Shown one piece after another: positions 25,521 through 39,744 of a stretch of DNA of 64,000 bases. The notes beneath the pieces were generated by a model. The model was not told the origin of the DNA. It did no database searches and saw only the letters and a list, made by a program, of their open reading frames with translations. The stretch spans positions 12,003,578 through 12,067,577 of the forward strand of contig NC_091014.1 in assembly GCF_041296385.1 (NCBI RefSeq). Reading direction: 5' to 3'. The stretch comes from Aphelocoma coerulescens (taxonomy: Eukaryota > Chordata > Aves > Passeriformes > Corvidae). Position numbers and translations under genes: made by a program. The number at the start of each line of letters is the position of its first letter. The stretch's first letter is position 1.

Positions 25521-28215
25521 CTGTCAATAATATAAGCAATATTTTCATGGCTGAAATTAGATACTAATATCTGAAACATAACCTGAGTCTAGATTCTCTC
25601 AAACACACAATTAATATAATTTCATTATATTAAATATTTTTGTTTAATCAAGCATTGAATGTTGGAAAATCAATTGCTTGGAAGTAACTACAATCATAGA
25701 AATCCTTTGAACTTCGACCAAGACATTAATCTTTATCACTAGTATTTCTTGATGAATTTCTTTTTTATCTCTATATACCTATAGGCTTTTCCAGTCATTT
25801 GTTTGTAGTATTCTGTCTTCTGATTTTGGTCTTATAAAGTAGAGAAATCTCTTCACAAGATATTACTTTCCTGCTGCTGAAATATCTGTTCCTTCAAGAA
25901 TCTAGGAAAAATTGTCTGCCATGGTTGAGAATACTCAAAAGGAAAATTAAATGTTTCCATCAGAGCTCACTTCTTTTTTTGGATCTTGCAAAACACTTCT
26001 CAATGAAATCCTCAACTCCTCCTGACATAACACTTTGTGTTTTCTGTCTTAAAATGGAGTTTCCAGTGGTAATAATTTGCTAACAAATTAATTCTATGTT
26101 CTCACAACACCTCTGCAGTCCCACTTAGTACTTCCCAATTGGCTTCCCATTAACTTCAGTAGTGAGTGGGATTTTTACAACAGCATTCTTTGTCAGTATT
26201 TTACCTCTTTTCTCTAATTGCTTCTGCTGTTAAAATGGTCACATTGTCAAGTCTAGCTTAAAATTCACAAACATTCATTGTCTGCACAAATGGAATGAAA
26301 TCTCAGCTATAAAATGTCTGTTGATTGTACAGCCTTGAATAAAACATTATACTTCTTATTTTGCATTATTACAATTTTTTACATTGTTCCAAAACATGTA
26401 GAACAGCTTATTTTTTATTGTTGTGTTGTTGAGTATTTCTACAGAATAATTCATATGAATTCCAAGTTATGAAATGAACATTTATCTTTGTAGGTTTTGT
26501 TTAGAAAACCATACAGTAAAAAGTTAGCACAGCAACAAGGGTTTCTAGCAAAGAACAAACTACACATTATCCTGTAAAATATTAATTTCATATTAATATG
26601 TGGTAGATATGAAAGAATGGCTAAGAGAACAAAAAACTGTGGTTTTCTTCTACCACCTCATCACTTCATGCAAAAGCACATATGGATCACATTAACAAGT
26701 GAATAAAGTTCCAGGGGTTTTTTTGACTGGCAGATCTCAGGTGTAGGACTCCTAAGGGCAGTTGGTGATAAACTCTGGCTTTCCTCGTGGATGCACTGTA
26801 CTCGGGTATCAGGTCCTGGGGCTCAGTCACCTGCCCTCACTCCCTCTCCATCCCCAGCCTCTCCCAAGTTGCCCTGGAGCCTGCCCCCGCTAACTCCTGC
26901 ATCACACTGGGATGCTCACACAGACACAGCCCCTGCTTCAACTTCCCATGTCTCAGCTCTCTCAGCTTTCTGGCTCGGGGATCTAATTAACGTGGATTTC
27001 TTAACAAGTAGTAAAATAGGAAGGTAAAAAAGACACTTAGTCTTGCTTGTTAGCTTCTTCCATTAATCAATCACCTTCTGGTTTTGCTATATGTTGTCTT
27101 AAGCTCTGATTATCCTTCTTTTTCTCATTTTAGGCCTCAGTCATCAAACTCACAATTCTGGCAAGAGTAGTAGTTGGAAAGAGTTGGTTTTAATTTAAAA
27201 AGCAGTTTTGCAGTAGGAATGCTTTATTTTAATGGCCATCTTTCTAACAGCCAGCAACCTTGGAAAACATTTCCTTTGCCCTCTGCTTTAAAAGGAATAA
27301 TTTTTCATGAGTAGAATTGCCTATGAATGCTTAATATGCAAGCTTTATGAAAGGCAACTTAAAATGCTGAGCAGCAGAGAATACTAAGACAGGATTGTGC
27401 TACATAAGGAAAAGCAGTTGGAAGACCAAGGATTTATTTGAGCACAGAAGGTCTCAAGCTGTGACAAAGTTAAACATTATATGTTTAACTGTTTGTTCAT
27501 CCTCTGCACCCCTTTTTTCCAAACATCACATCTGCAGTTCCCCATTCACTCTGCAACTACTAGAGGCAGCACAGGCTTGTTATATGCAGGCAAAGCAGAA
27601 AATGTCTGGGATCTAGCAGCTCCTTTTGAACAAAAAAGCAGTGCTCTTAAGGTGTAGCTATAATCTTGGCATTCTGTTCATGTTCCATAAATCCTGGCTC
27701 CCAGAGGATGAAAGAAACCCCAAATCTCTTATTTCTTGTGAAGTAGGCACCTGTAGTAGGTACGTGTCTTTAAAACCTCACACTGTCTCCTGCTTTCTCA
27801 TATCAGACAGGAGTGATCTGTGCCCTGCAGTGAGATGTTTATAGTGCCTCTGAACTCTGTCTTTCCTGAATGACAGCCATAGAGATGATGAAATAAACCA
27901 GGACTGTTATACATATGTTATATATTTTAAAACTCTCCATGATACTTAGATGTAAGTCCACCCTCTCAATAAACAAATAGTTTGATAGAAACACTATCTC
28001 AGAAATGTGTATTTACTAAAGTTTAGCTTCAGTGTTTGTGTCTGCATGCAGAACTATCATCTCATGTGGCATTACTTTCCTTGCTTTTTCAGTCCCCATA
28101 GCTTTCAAATCTCACAGCAAAACAAGAATAACATTTTGAAGATATGTTGAGTTATGGGGGAAAAATTATCTGAGCAGGCACATTGGTAATTTAAAAGAAA
28201 TACTTTACAATCTTT

Positions 28216-28228
28216 GGGGGGGGGGGGG
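28216..28228 (+). repeat. Homopolymer of 13 G
   Basis: Thirteen consecutive G residues, unusual in this AT-rich setting. Runs of this length are length-variable and error-prone in sequencing. Confidence 0.9.
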
Positions 28229-28275
28229 TCGTTTGTGTGTTGTTTATATTTGCTTTTAAAGGGACTTGGTGGGGA

Positions 28276-28370
28276 AAAAAAGGAACCAAACAAAAAACAA
28301 AACAAGCAAAAGCCAACAAACAAACAAACCAAAAACCCCCAGAACAAACCAAAACAAACAAGTCAAAAGA
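28276..28370 (+). repeat. A/C-rich low-complexity tract, (AAAC)n-like
   Basis: Nearly G- and T-free sequence built from AAAC, AACA and AACC steps, including several clean CAAA repeats near 28315-28330. Open frames in it on both strands (28105-28508) are composition artefacts rich in Lys, Asn, Gln and Thr on the plus strand. Confidence 0.85.
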
Positions 28371-31300
28371 AGTCCCAAACCCTCTGGTTACAGGAATGAG
28401 AAGCAGCATGGGAAATTCACTTATTCAGCTGGATTAAATTATTTTGGTGAGATAGAAAAAAAAGGAAGTCTGAAAGTTCAACTGAATTTCTCCTTAATTG
28501 CAGGGTAGAAATGTTACTGTAAATGATGAACTGTTTCTATTGCCATGTATACCATGCCATGTCTAGTATGTCTATTACAACTCATTATGTGAAAGTCACA
28601 GGTATGTCTTGGAGAACAGCTGATCTCATCTGAGAGTTCACAGATGCCCTGCACTGATGGACCCTGATCACTCGAAATACTCCCTTCCCTTTAGTACAAT
28701 ACATGAATAAAATTTTTTCTTTTTTTTCATTTACCAAATGGAGCACAAACACACACACCAACCCCTATCAAAATACTGATTTTATAGATTACATGGTTAT
28801 TTGGAAATCAGAGGTGTTGGGGAGGCTTTTTTAGGTTGAAGAAAAGCTCTTAATGAAGAACTTTGCTTAAAAGTGCGTGCAGAAATAGTTGTAAATGCAT
28901 TTTTCTATTTTATGCAAAAAGTGTATGCTATTGGAAGGGTTATCTCAAGAGAGAACCCCACTAAGACAGGAAATATCCCATAAGCTTTCAACACCCTTTG
29001 TATTTTATGAGATTTACTTCACGACTGAGCCATCAAGTATCAGTCTTTTGGGACTTACCCTCTCTCATATTTTTAGTTTAGCAATAGTTCTACTTGAAAG
29101 CAGGATATTTTTCTAGTCCTTTAGTGACAGCTGTGAATGTTTACTTGGAGAAGCATATAAATATGGGTATCTGTCTGAAACTGCAGAATAAAAGGAAAAC
29201 AGAAACTGGGGACCCCTCACTCAGAGGAAGGGAGGAAAGAGGCCAATGTACCTCAATTTCACATTGTCTGGATCATTCCAAAATACTCTTGAAAAATTGC
29301 AAAAGGCATCTTTTTGCCTTCTGCCCTCAACTGCACACAGCTCTCACCAGCTATTGCTGATAATCTCTCTCTAACTTGTCAAACACATGTCAGAAGTGAG
29401 CATTTCCCCATATTTGCAAAAGGAGTTTATGTCCGATAAAATACCAGACATCTGCTCCAGAGCACTAAAGCAGCTTCTTCAGAGAAGTCTGAATGAATTG
29501 AAACTTGCTGTGATGTGTTTGAAGCCCAGCTTTTCCCTGTTTCTGTCTGTTATTTGCCCTTATCCCAGATCTGGGTTTCTGAACTCTCAAGGAAATGGGC
29601 AGATTGACCAGGCCCTTGGGCTCTGCACTCCTCTGTGGCACCAAAAAGCCTGCAAATGTCAAAGTCCTCAGGCTTGATGGCATCCTGGCACTGCCCTATA
29701 GCCCTCAATACATACTGCATCTCGGGATAATTTTAATTTTTGTGGGCCCATATTTCTACCCTGATACATGAAAACTGTCTCCTTGCTTTTCACGTGGGAT
29801 ACAGCAGTGTTGGCACAATTGTTCTGTGTACACTGCACTGGAATGCACAGATGAGATTTGGGGATTTCAAGTATCTTAGAATATTTGTTCAACAGCGCAA
29901 ACACGAACAGCCCTTTTAAAGTTCTGCCCCGGGATCAATTGCAGAATGTCACAGCTGACTCACAAACACAGGATTGTAATGGCATGTTGTAAACAGACAA
30001 AATCCCACCCATCAGCTTGTTTGCATATTTAGAGAATACTGATCCAAAACCCTTCTGATTGCAATTGAGATAAGAATGTTAAAATATGTTTAAAGGAGTA
30101 TTTTTTGTGAAAATACACTTCAGAATGAATTTAGCACTCAGTAAATTCTAAATGAAATCTTTAAACCCAGAAATGTTAAGTTCAAGATCGATAAACACTT
30201 GAGGTTTGTAAGGTGTGCGTAATTCTTGCCTCTGAAGATCTGAAAAATATTGTTGGATTCAGAAGGGTAGAGGTGTGCTTAGGATAAACTGCTAAAAACT
30301 TTTCTGTAAAATGAAGATGTGAATGTAGGCTGATGCTGAATAAATCCACTGGGCATGCGTTGAAACCAAACTGCAAAAGGTACGATAACAGTTGTTTATT
30401 TCCACTGCTGTAGACACTGTTCTGGACTCGCTGCTGTGCCCTTCAGAGTGACAACCAACCCCCTCCCCAGGGCACCCCAAGCAGTCAGGCTCCCACATGC
30501 CAAGTGTGACTGGAGTTTCTCAGACAGGAGTCCCATTTGCGAAGAACATCCCACACGGACATAAATAAAATAGCACACTTGTGCTAATCATCTTGTGATC
30601 AGGAATCATTGAAGATTTCAGTTAAATTCCCTGTACCCACCACGAGATTCCACTTTGATTCAGTATCTGCTGATCATTAAGGTCTGAACGGTTGCCCTGG
30701 AATTGGTTGCTCCTTCTTACCTGTGTGCTTTCCTCTCTCTGATGCTGGCAGAGGTTGGCCACAGTGATGTGGCTTACAGAAGTTAAAATTATCCTTTTTT
30801 TTTTCTTTGACAGTTATGACCCTAGGAGGTTCTCATATAGCCCAAAAACATGAGTTGGAGGGGAGAGAGGAATGCAAGTGGAGAGGCAGAGATAAAGGCT
30901 GGGACATCTCTTCCTGTTTGCTCATGGAACTACAAGGACAGGTATTTGTGTTGGGTTTTTGCAGGTAAAGGAGAGAGATGGGCACTTCCAGAAAGTGGCT
31001 TTAAGATTCCTTACCAAAATGTATCTGCTAATGCTGGTCATCTTTAAAGTGCCTACCCCATCTCACTGACTGAAGAAAAATCATGGGCAACAAATTTAGA
31101 ATGTACTGCTGATTTATGGACTTATGAAATAGTTGAATAAACCTCCCTACAGGACTACTTTCTCTACATTTTGTTCTTTGAAATTTTGGTAATTTGTTTT
31201 GTGAATAGCTGTTGCAAGGACAAAAAAGAGTTAAAGTATCTTTAAAATAGATCTTTGTGCTGCTTTTAAGCTATTGTAGTATATTTATGGAGATTTCTGC

Positions 31301-34300
31301 TTACAAAACTTTATAATAAACTGCCTCATTCCTTGGATAACATGCAGTTCCATTACACAAATGGAAGGCACATTGCATAAACAATACCCAGTGAGCTGGA
31401 GCATGACTTGCACTTTCTCCTGACCAAATCAGAAGAGTGAATCACCAGAGCAGACCTGTCACCTAAACAGTGTCTTTCTTGGATCACTACTTGCATTCTG
31501 CCTTTGTATGGCCAGACTGTGGGGCTCCAGTCGTACTGGATGGACATCCCACCTGCGAGGATGTCCTTGCTCAGCGTCCAAGAACGGAACCATGACTGGT
31601 CAATTTGCTCAGTAGTTAGGACCTCATCAATTTTCCTTTGGGCAAACTCCTCTCTAAGCTGGCTTGCCTGGTCCCTCTATAACCAATGCAAAGAAATTGA
31701 CATTTCTGGCTGTTATTCATCTCAGCCCAGAGAAGTTATTTAAAAGGGGTTAAACAAATTTCTGCCTCTACCTTCCTTCTGGGAAGCATAAATTTTTTCT
31801 CCATTGACTATAAAGGGAAATAGGAGTTCCCATCCAGTGACCCTCCCTTAATAACTTCTCTCCAGGCACAGCTTTATTTCAGGACCACGTGTTTAAAAAC
31901 ATATATAAATTCATTTAAACTGGCTCTCAACATAGGGCTTCTTGTCCATGGGTCACATTTATCTTTCATAATCCATATAATAAAATGAATTTTTCAAACT
32001 GCCAAAGATATTAATCAAATACCAACCATTATCAGATCTGAGAGCTTTTTTGAGAAGCATTGGGGAGATTAGCTTCACAACACCTTCAACTGATGTCTGC
32101 AGCCATGGGCATCAGAAAAGTAATATGGCTTCTCATTACAGCCAGCAGGATGAATAGGCTGGAACACAAACCCAGAGTCCATTTTGCTGTTGCTGCTGGC
32201 AAAAATTCCCTCTCATAAAGCAGAGAATGATGAATCAACACACTGGGTGATGGAGAGCTGGAAATAAACACTGATCCTTAGACTTCTGGCTGAATTAGGA
32301 AATGAAAAATTTCTCTAGACACTTTTGGGCCCTGAAAACAACTTAATAAATCCTTTTACAAGTAAGTCTCCTGAGTGTTCTCAAAATTTATCATTAGAAA
32401 CAGTTGCAAAAAATGAGAAAATATTTAGTTGACCTATAAGCTTAGGAAATTGGGCTGAGTTGATTTGACAGGAGTTACTTCAACCAATTTTTAGAAGATG
32501 TATAGTAGTGTCTTGGTTTAGACGTTTTGTTTTAGCTTGTATCATGAATACTTGTTTCTAACTATAAAAATGTTTCTCATATTTTATAAAAACATTTCAG
32601 CATTTGAAATGCTGCACTCACTTTTCACAGAAGAATCATAAATATAGTTAAAATGCAGACCCTACTGCCAGTTACAAACATTGGCTGCTGACAGTTGACA
32701 TCAGAAACACTGGTAGGGCACTGACCTTGCTTTTCTCTATTAAAGAAAAGGAGCAACAAATAAAAAACCCTCTATCTTAAACTGTGTGGTTATGGACTGC
32801 AGTGTATGAAGACTTCCCGCTCTTGCCACTAGAGAGCAGTGTATGACTTCTGAGTTTAAAATACATATTTCTTCCCCAGCTAACTTATAGGTCTCTCCTT
32901 ATCTATCAGTATTCATTTAAATTTCCCCTCAAGGGTGATGCAGGATTTGTGGAAAGAGTTATAGAATAGCATATGCTAAATATATAAAGTATTGTTACCT
33001 GCTAGTTGCTAATTTTTGATGAAAATTATGAGCTTCAAAATAGAAAAGATGAAAAAGGTGCAGACCTTGTGATGTGCCATTTATGCAGGCTCACAGAAAA
33101 TCAATTGGTTAAAATGGAATTCCTCTGATTTATATTAGTATAGTGGGAGGAAAATGTGTGCCACAAGTCTGTGAATTCTTGAGCCTTCTTAGGAAGTGAA
33201 ATGTACCTATCACAAGTCGAAGGGAGAGCAAGGTTGTTTATACTCACCTGCTGTATTTAATGCCCTATTCTTTAGAAGGAGGCACTGCTCTGATCAGCAC
33301 TGAGATAGTCAAAGCATGTAAGAGCATTGTTCTTAAAAAAGTTACTGTCAGTCCATTGCAACATGTTGAATAACCTGATTTAATTGACTTCAGCAGTTCA
33401 CTCTCTCTGTTCTTAGAAGTATTTTAAAGTAAACCTTTCCTGTTTAGTGCATATGGAATTTAAAAAAGCCATCAGCTAAGAGGTGAATCAGGTCTGCTTT
33501 CCCACTGCCCATCTCTGCCCATCTCTGAAGTGCTTGTTAATGTAAAATTAAGGATCCCTGCCTTCCAGAGCTTTACTCAAACAAGTTATCACTCTGATGA
33601 GAAGTCAGCTGCGATTCAAAGATTGCACATTTCTGATGAACACCATTAAAACAAAATGCAGAAAAAAAATAATGCCTGCATCATTACAAAGAGACATTGC
33701 TGAACAGATGGGCAAGCTTCTGCTAGGAGGACCTCAGAAACTAGATCAGTGACTTGGCTGCAGGGAGGGAGAGAGAGGAAGAAAGGAGGATAAAGGAGAA
33801 GAAAATAAGATAACTTCATGGGAATCTTAGCCAACTCAGAACAGCAAGTAAAACTGCCTTCTCTATTACTTTGGAGAAAAAAAATACGATATGGAGTTTA
33901 TTATTTGGTGTCTCCTTTATTTTGGTGTACTCAGGAGTTCAAAGTAGTTGAATAAATTTAAACACTTGAATGCTTGGGAATTTTTATTTTTGTGTTCATT
34001 GGGGTTTTATTTTGGTAGGCCAAAGTGATGTTCTCTAGGGAAGCATAAGCCTGAAGCCAGGGCATGATTGGTTCTGATCTGTAAGGATATTGTTTTAAAA
34101 ACAGAGGAATCAAAAAATATACAATGGAAAACTTTTACATGTTAGAGAGAGACTGAGCAAAAGAACTCGTGCTGCCACTGATCTTGTCCTTCATAGGATA
34201 AGCTGCATCCTACAAGAGCAGATCTGCAGCATTTTCCTTCTGAGTTTTCTGAGGATTCTTCTGGGGGAAGCCGTTTATTCCCCTCCAAGGATTTTCTTCA

Positions 34301-36975
34301 GCCCTTATTTGCCATTAACTATATAAACGTTATATTCCCCCACCCCACAATCATTTATGGGATCAGCTGGAGGAAGTACTTGGGGTCAGAACTGACAGTC
34401 ACCACTATGGATAGAAATTTCTCCCTTGAGTAGGGAAGCAGGGGAATCACCAGTAGCAGTTTAAATCCATATTTCAAACAGTAATGTTGGTTAAGTCGCT
34501 GTGCAATACAAATGCGAGCTTGTGCTTTGACTTCAGGCCTCTTAATTTCTGGTAATTTCAGAATAAGAGTAGCCCACTGCAGTCACATTTTCATTTTTAT
34601 CTGATGACACCCTAGTGCTGTTGAAATGAGGGTGATATAAGTCAAAGGAGAAGCAGAAGCACAGCTTCCACTGCTGACTGCAGTGCTTCTATACACATCT
34701 TTATCATATGCTCTCTGAAATGTTTCTCTTAATTTCCCTTGTGACCATCTCTTTTGAAGTTTTAATATGTGACCTGTTGCCATCTACCCAAATAGCTCTT
34801 TTCTCCCTATTTGCTCTTTTTCTATGCTCTTTGGAACATTATATTTCTTAGCACTGGCCCTTTTACTCTCTTTATGTAATAATGAAAAATATTCTCAGAA
34901 ACCTGTTCTTTCATCATACCTGTGTTATGCAATGAACCTATATAGTTTATCTAGGTCAGATGGTCTACTTAAATTGCATTAAAATGAACAGATAAATGTG
35001 AACTTCAGGCAGGTCATTTATTTCAGCTCAGAATGCTACACTGTGCTACACTGTACTTTAACTAGAGCTGGCCAAAATGAGTGAAAATTATGTCAATAAT
35101 GACTGCTCCTATTTTTCAAGGATTTTGATTTTTCAGACAGTTTTTTTCTTCTGGTGGTTTTGTTTGGGGGTTTTTGAAAGGGAAACAGTATAGGTCTGCA
35201 CCTGTCTTCAAAGACAAAAGATTTAAGAAGAAAAAAAGTAAGAAATTTCACAATAATTCATACTTTATTGTATCAGCAGAATCAATAATTTCTAGCTGCA
35301 GAGGATCTATAGAGTAAGACTGAGCTATTTTGGTTCTGTACACTTGAAATTAGTTGAGCAGAGATTCACACAAGCCATTTAACTGGGGTCAAACAGAAAA
35401 GCACTAAAGTCACTTCTACAAAAGAGAGAAGGAAGGAGAGAAGTCTCTGGTTATATTGCTTTGAGCTGTAGATGACGACTGACCCCACTGTCTGTCTTGT
35501 TTTCATTTTGTAACCTTACCTAAATAAGCTTTTTTATTGACCTATAGATCTTTAACATAATAACAACAGCCCAGAGGTACTGGCAAAAAGAAGGTCAGTG
35601 TGTGCCTTCTCATTCCAGTCTGAATATATTGATGGCATTATTTTATAAAGGCACCAAACTAAATAGGCAGCAAAGTGGCCTCTGGCTATGAAAATGGTAA
35701 AATGGAATCTCTTCCCTAAGGGAAGGCTCCATACACACTTGAAAGCTGTGTAGCTTCCAGTCAGCCCAATAAATTCAGTTTGAAACTGCATTCTAGTTAT
35801 AAACAATTAAACAAGTCAGTAAAAAACAGTGGCTATATATACTCTACATAACTATAAGAACTATGTAGCTGGTATTGCTGACAAGACACTTCTAGAGAAA
35901 TGTGAGTTTGTAATTCCAGGGGAAATCTCTGCCACTGCAGTTTGGGGACTGCTTATGTTGTCACTGGTCATAAGAAGTCAAATCATAAATAAACTCAAAC
36001 CACTCCATGCAATTTGAAATATATTAATGAGATTTGGAAGACATTAGAAACATTACATAGTTTATGGTTGTTTCCATCCACCTCCTTGATTGAGTTTTCC
36101 CAGAAGCCTCCATTGCCCTGTTTGTGGCACAGCTAATGAGAACTGATGTCTCTGTGTGTTCTGCCTGAGCCCAGCTCCAATGGTTGTGCTGGGCCTCTGG
36201 GCACTGTGGTAGCAGCTTGTTTTGGGAAGGAATGAGGAGTGTTCACCTCCTGCCTGCATTTAATACCACTTTTTGCAGCACTCAGATTCACATGTTGTAA
36301 AATGTTGTGGCTGCATGGCCTCTGTTCATGGGTGATATCAAGGTCAGTGGACCAGTATTTGCTAATACAGACACTTTTAATGTGTTCTCAGTGGTGTTTG
36401 TGTATCTCTGGGCACCAGCCAGCTCTAAAGAGGCAAAGGAAATTTTTTTCTCTGTCTGGAATTTGTATTTTCATGGGAGAGCAGCACAAGTCTGGTTCAA
36501 GTCAGAGCTTTAGGATGTTTCTGGGCTTGTAGCAAAAAGCCTCTATAAAAGACAGAGCTTGAAACACTTAGTTGGTAACAGACGGGTACTTCAGGCTGTG
36601 CTCTGTGAACCCAGGAGGGAAATGGGGCAGGGAGATTGCTTAGGAACTGGAAGTTATGCTTCATATTTCCTCATGCTCTTTTCTTCCTGGTGAAGCCTCT
36701 GACTTGGTAGTGATAATAAAATTAATTTGCATCATAAGAGTTTTCTCCAGTTATTTAATAGACTTCTCAACAAAAGAACAAATCTGACCATGGTATGAGA
36801 TACTTAATGTGACTGTCATTCACTGATATCCAAACAAGTAGGAGCTGGAAAACATCAGAATATTGAAATAAAAAATCACACACAAAAATGAGATAATTTT
36901 CACTTGTAGGCTTAAAACACATACTTTTATTTCTTCAAAGTAATTCACAGATTTTAGATTTGTATACATCATCTT

Positions 36976-37094
36976 TTCCTTCCTTCCTTCCTTCCTTCCT
37001 TCCTTCCTTCCTTCCTTCCTTCCTTCCTTCCTTCCTTCCTTCCTTCCTTCCTTCCTTCCTTCCTTCCTTCCTTCCTTCCTTCCTTCCTTCCTTC
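36976..37094 (+). repeat. (TTCC)n microsatellite, about 30 units
   Basis: A perfect tetranucleotide tract of 119 bp with no interruption, pyrimidine-only on this strand and purine-only on the other. Open frames through it (36960-37187 plus, 36969-37196 minus) encode simple Ser-Phe-Leu-Pro or Lys-Glu-Gly-Arg repeats and are not genes. Long polypurine/polypyrimidine mirror repeats like this can form triplex (H-DNA) structures and are highly variable in length. Confidence 0.98.
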
Positions 37095-38150
37095 TGTCTT
37101 GACTCTCTCCACTGTCTCCTTAAAGTGGCAGAAAAGGCAGGGAGGGAGAGAGAAAGGACACACAGGGGAAGAAATAATTATTATTAATTTTCTCATTTCA
37201 CTATAACAGTAATTTTTTTTTTTAGTTCGGTGGTTTTTTTCACAATTTTTGTGTTATAAAGAGCCCAAACTCAGCATTTATTGAGTCTGGCTGGAATCTT
37301 CTTTTGCTAGAAGATAGTTTTTGTCCTTTTTTTTACATGTCAACTTTACAAATACAGTGTTTATGGCTTTGACACAATATTATTACATAGCTGTGTTTTA
37401 TTGGCTGTTATGAATTTCTGTGTGAAAAGCAAATGAGGCTGGAATATTAAGTCTAATAACACTATTTATCACTGATTTTGATAAACTGTTCTGATAAAAA
37501 TGTTAATCACATTAATTCATTGAGGACTAAAATAAACAGTTCATTATAATGAATTAAAAAATAAATCAAACCAAATTTTTGTCTCAAAAAATACCCCAAA
37601 TTTTATCTTTTCACCACATCATTAATAGTTTCAGCTTATATCTTTAAGAAGCAGGTTACTATTGATTGGCTTCCAAGGCAAGAGTTTGTAATGGTACTTT
37701 ATGCTTTTCACCAAACCTTCTGGAGAAAGCCTGAAAAAACTTATTTTTCATAAAAGAATCACTTGGTCAAGACAGAATTTCTAAGTTCCTGCATTCCAGT
37801 TGATCACAAAAGGTTTTCTTCTCCAAAACAAAATGCTTCTCCAGAGAAGGCCAGAAGGAGGAGAAGAGTAAGGAAGAGCAATAAAGCTGAAACTGGCCAG
37901 TTCCATGTTGGAACTGAAGATGGAAGGGGCATCCAGCTGTGGATTTGGACATGGAGTAGCACCAAGTGGGTACTGGCAGCTGCAAAAATACTATGCCAAG
38001 TGTATAAAGGGGCATGGTAAGGCTCAAAGCAACAAACTGTAAAGGTGTAAAAGTCAGTACTGGTAGTGGGAGGCCTGGAACCCAAGGGAGCAGTTCTGCC
38101 AACACACAGCATAAATTTATTTGGTGATTTCAGCAATCCCATCTACACCA

Positions 38151-38182
38151 GATGTAGATCTACATGTAGATGTACATCTACA
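38151..38182. repeat. Overlapping perfect palindromes
   Basis: A 14-bp palindrome, ATGTAGATCTACAT (38152-38165), adjoins an 18-bp palindrome, TGTAGATGTACATCTACA (38165-38182). The two share an internal 14-bp palindrome across the joint. Together they form a short degenerate repeat of ATGTAGAT/ATCTACAT units that can fold on either strand. Confidence 0.9.
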
Positions 38183-39712
38183 AAGTCTAGCACAGAAGGA
38201 GCAACCTGTCTGTTACAGTTTCATTTATCTGACTATAAATAATATTCCCAAAAATGCTTTTTGGGGACATCCAACCGGGACAGCTTGGAATCACTGATTT
38301 GTGACAGTTCCCACCTCTCACACATACACAAGTTTTGGTGTATCTATACCAGATCTGACAATTTAATAACCAAGTTTTTGAAGTCCAAGTTGTCTACATC
38401 CCAAGGGATTTGTGAAAATTTGTACTTTAAGCTCTCTTGAAATTCTATCACCTTTTACTTTAGGAAGACATGGAAATAAGAAAGAGAAAAGGTGGTTTAA
38501 AAATAATAAATATGCATGCTATAGTATATTAGTCAGTGCTTCACTACACTGCCAACATATTTAGAAACAATAAAACTCAGATGACCTGGAGAGGAGATGA
38601 ACCTTGCTCTTGTCCAACCTTGATTTCATGAGTAAGTGCTCTTGCCACACCGTAAAACATGTTCTGGTACTCCCTTGGCAAGATCATTCACAAAAGTAAG
38701 TCATGTCCCAATCCACTATAGAAAAGAGGTTGCAAGTGGCTTTGTTCCATTACACTGATGGCAGAATGAGGAAGAGACAGTCTTCATATAATTAAAAATC
38801 TGCAAATAAAAAGACTCAGGTCAGCACTGGTTTAGGATTGCATCTAGAGGAGGCTGCTGAGGTAATTGATTTTATTTTTAACTATTAACACATTTGTTTC
38901 AACTACAGAAGCTGCTTCTCAAAAGAACTCTGAGAATAAACATTCTTATTCACTGCTTTCTTTTTAAAAATAAAACCAAAAAGCCTTGAAGATTAAGCTA
39001 CTTATCACCACTTTCAGGGCTATGTTCTCCTTTTTTTTCATGGCTTGTCTAGCTGGAGCCTCAAAATCAATTAACTGAAAGGTCCTCATCACCTCTGGAA
39101 TTCCACTCATTCACATCAGTAATTACAGAAGGTCTCTATGAAGCAGTGGTTTCTCAAAGAGTTAATTGAAATGCAGGAACAGCTTAATACTGATTCAGCA
39201 GACTTAGCTCTAAACTTCAAAGGAATTGTGATTTACCCTTTGTTTTTTTGTCTATTTAAATTAATCATGTTGCTCAAAGGAAAGGGAAATGAAACATTGG
39301 AGGCCTCAGAGTCATTCCAGCACAAATGCTAAGATACATTAGTCCTTTGAGACACAAATTCTGAATTTTTATTTTATTTTTATTTCTTTTATGAAATATT
39401 TGTTTCACAAAGTATCTATTTCATCTATCTTTCCTGGCAAACATAGGATTTTCCTCCCAAATCTTTGAACTGTACATCACATCTAAGTTTATTAATCTTA
39501 AATACACTAACATAGGAAAACACCCCAGGGCCTGATTCAAGTTTTACAAAGGTAATACAAAGCTTATCAGATCTGTGGTTTACTTACTCTTGAGATGGAG
39601 TAGGCTGCCCAGCAATCTCAGCATGATTCATGGCTTCAAATAGATACCTACCACTGCTCAGATGGCCTGAGATTTGGCAGCATTTTATCTCAACACACAC
39701 GAAATTAACCCA

Positions 39713-39744
39713 TGTCACACCTGCACTGTGTCACACCTGCACTG
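39713..39744 (+). repeat. 16-bp perfect tandem duplication
   Basis: The unit TGTCACACCTGCACTG occurs twice head to tail, at 39713-39728 and 39729-39744. Confidence 0.93.

Larger units (their letters stand above)
25521..36975. other. Long unique non-coding stretch
   Basis: About 11.4 kb with no recognisable gene or transposon. Open frames are all 100 codons or fewer and unconvincing. Local features are a C-rich patch near 26780-26985, a G13 run with a neighbouring A/C-rich stretch near 28216-28370, and a motif-rich segment near 29920-30060 that could be regulatory. The rest shows nothing I can name. Confidence 0.5.

Noticed and set aside
36960..37196. Repeat-protein frames on both strands
   Set aside because: They are produced by the (TTCC)n microsatellite, which is open in all frames.
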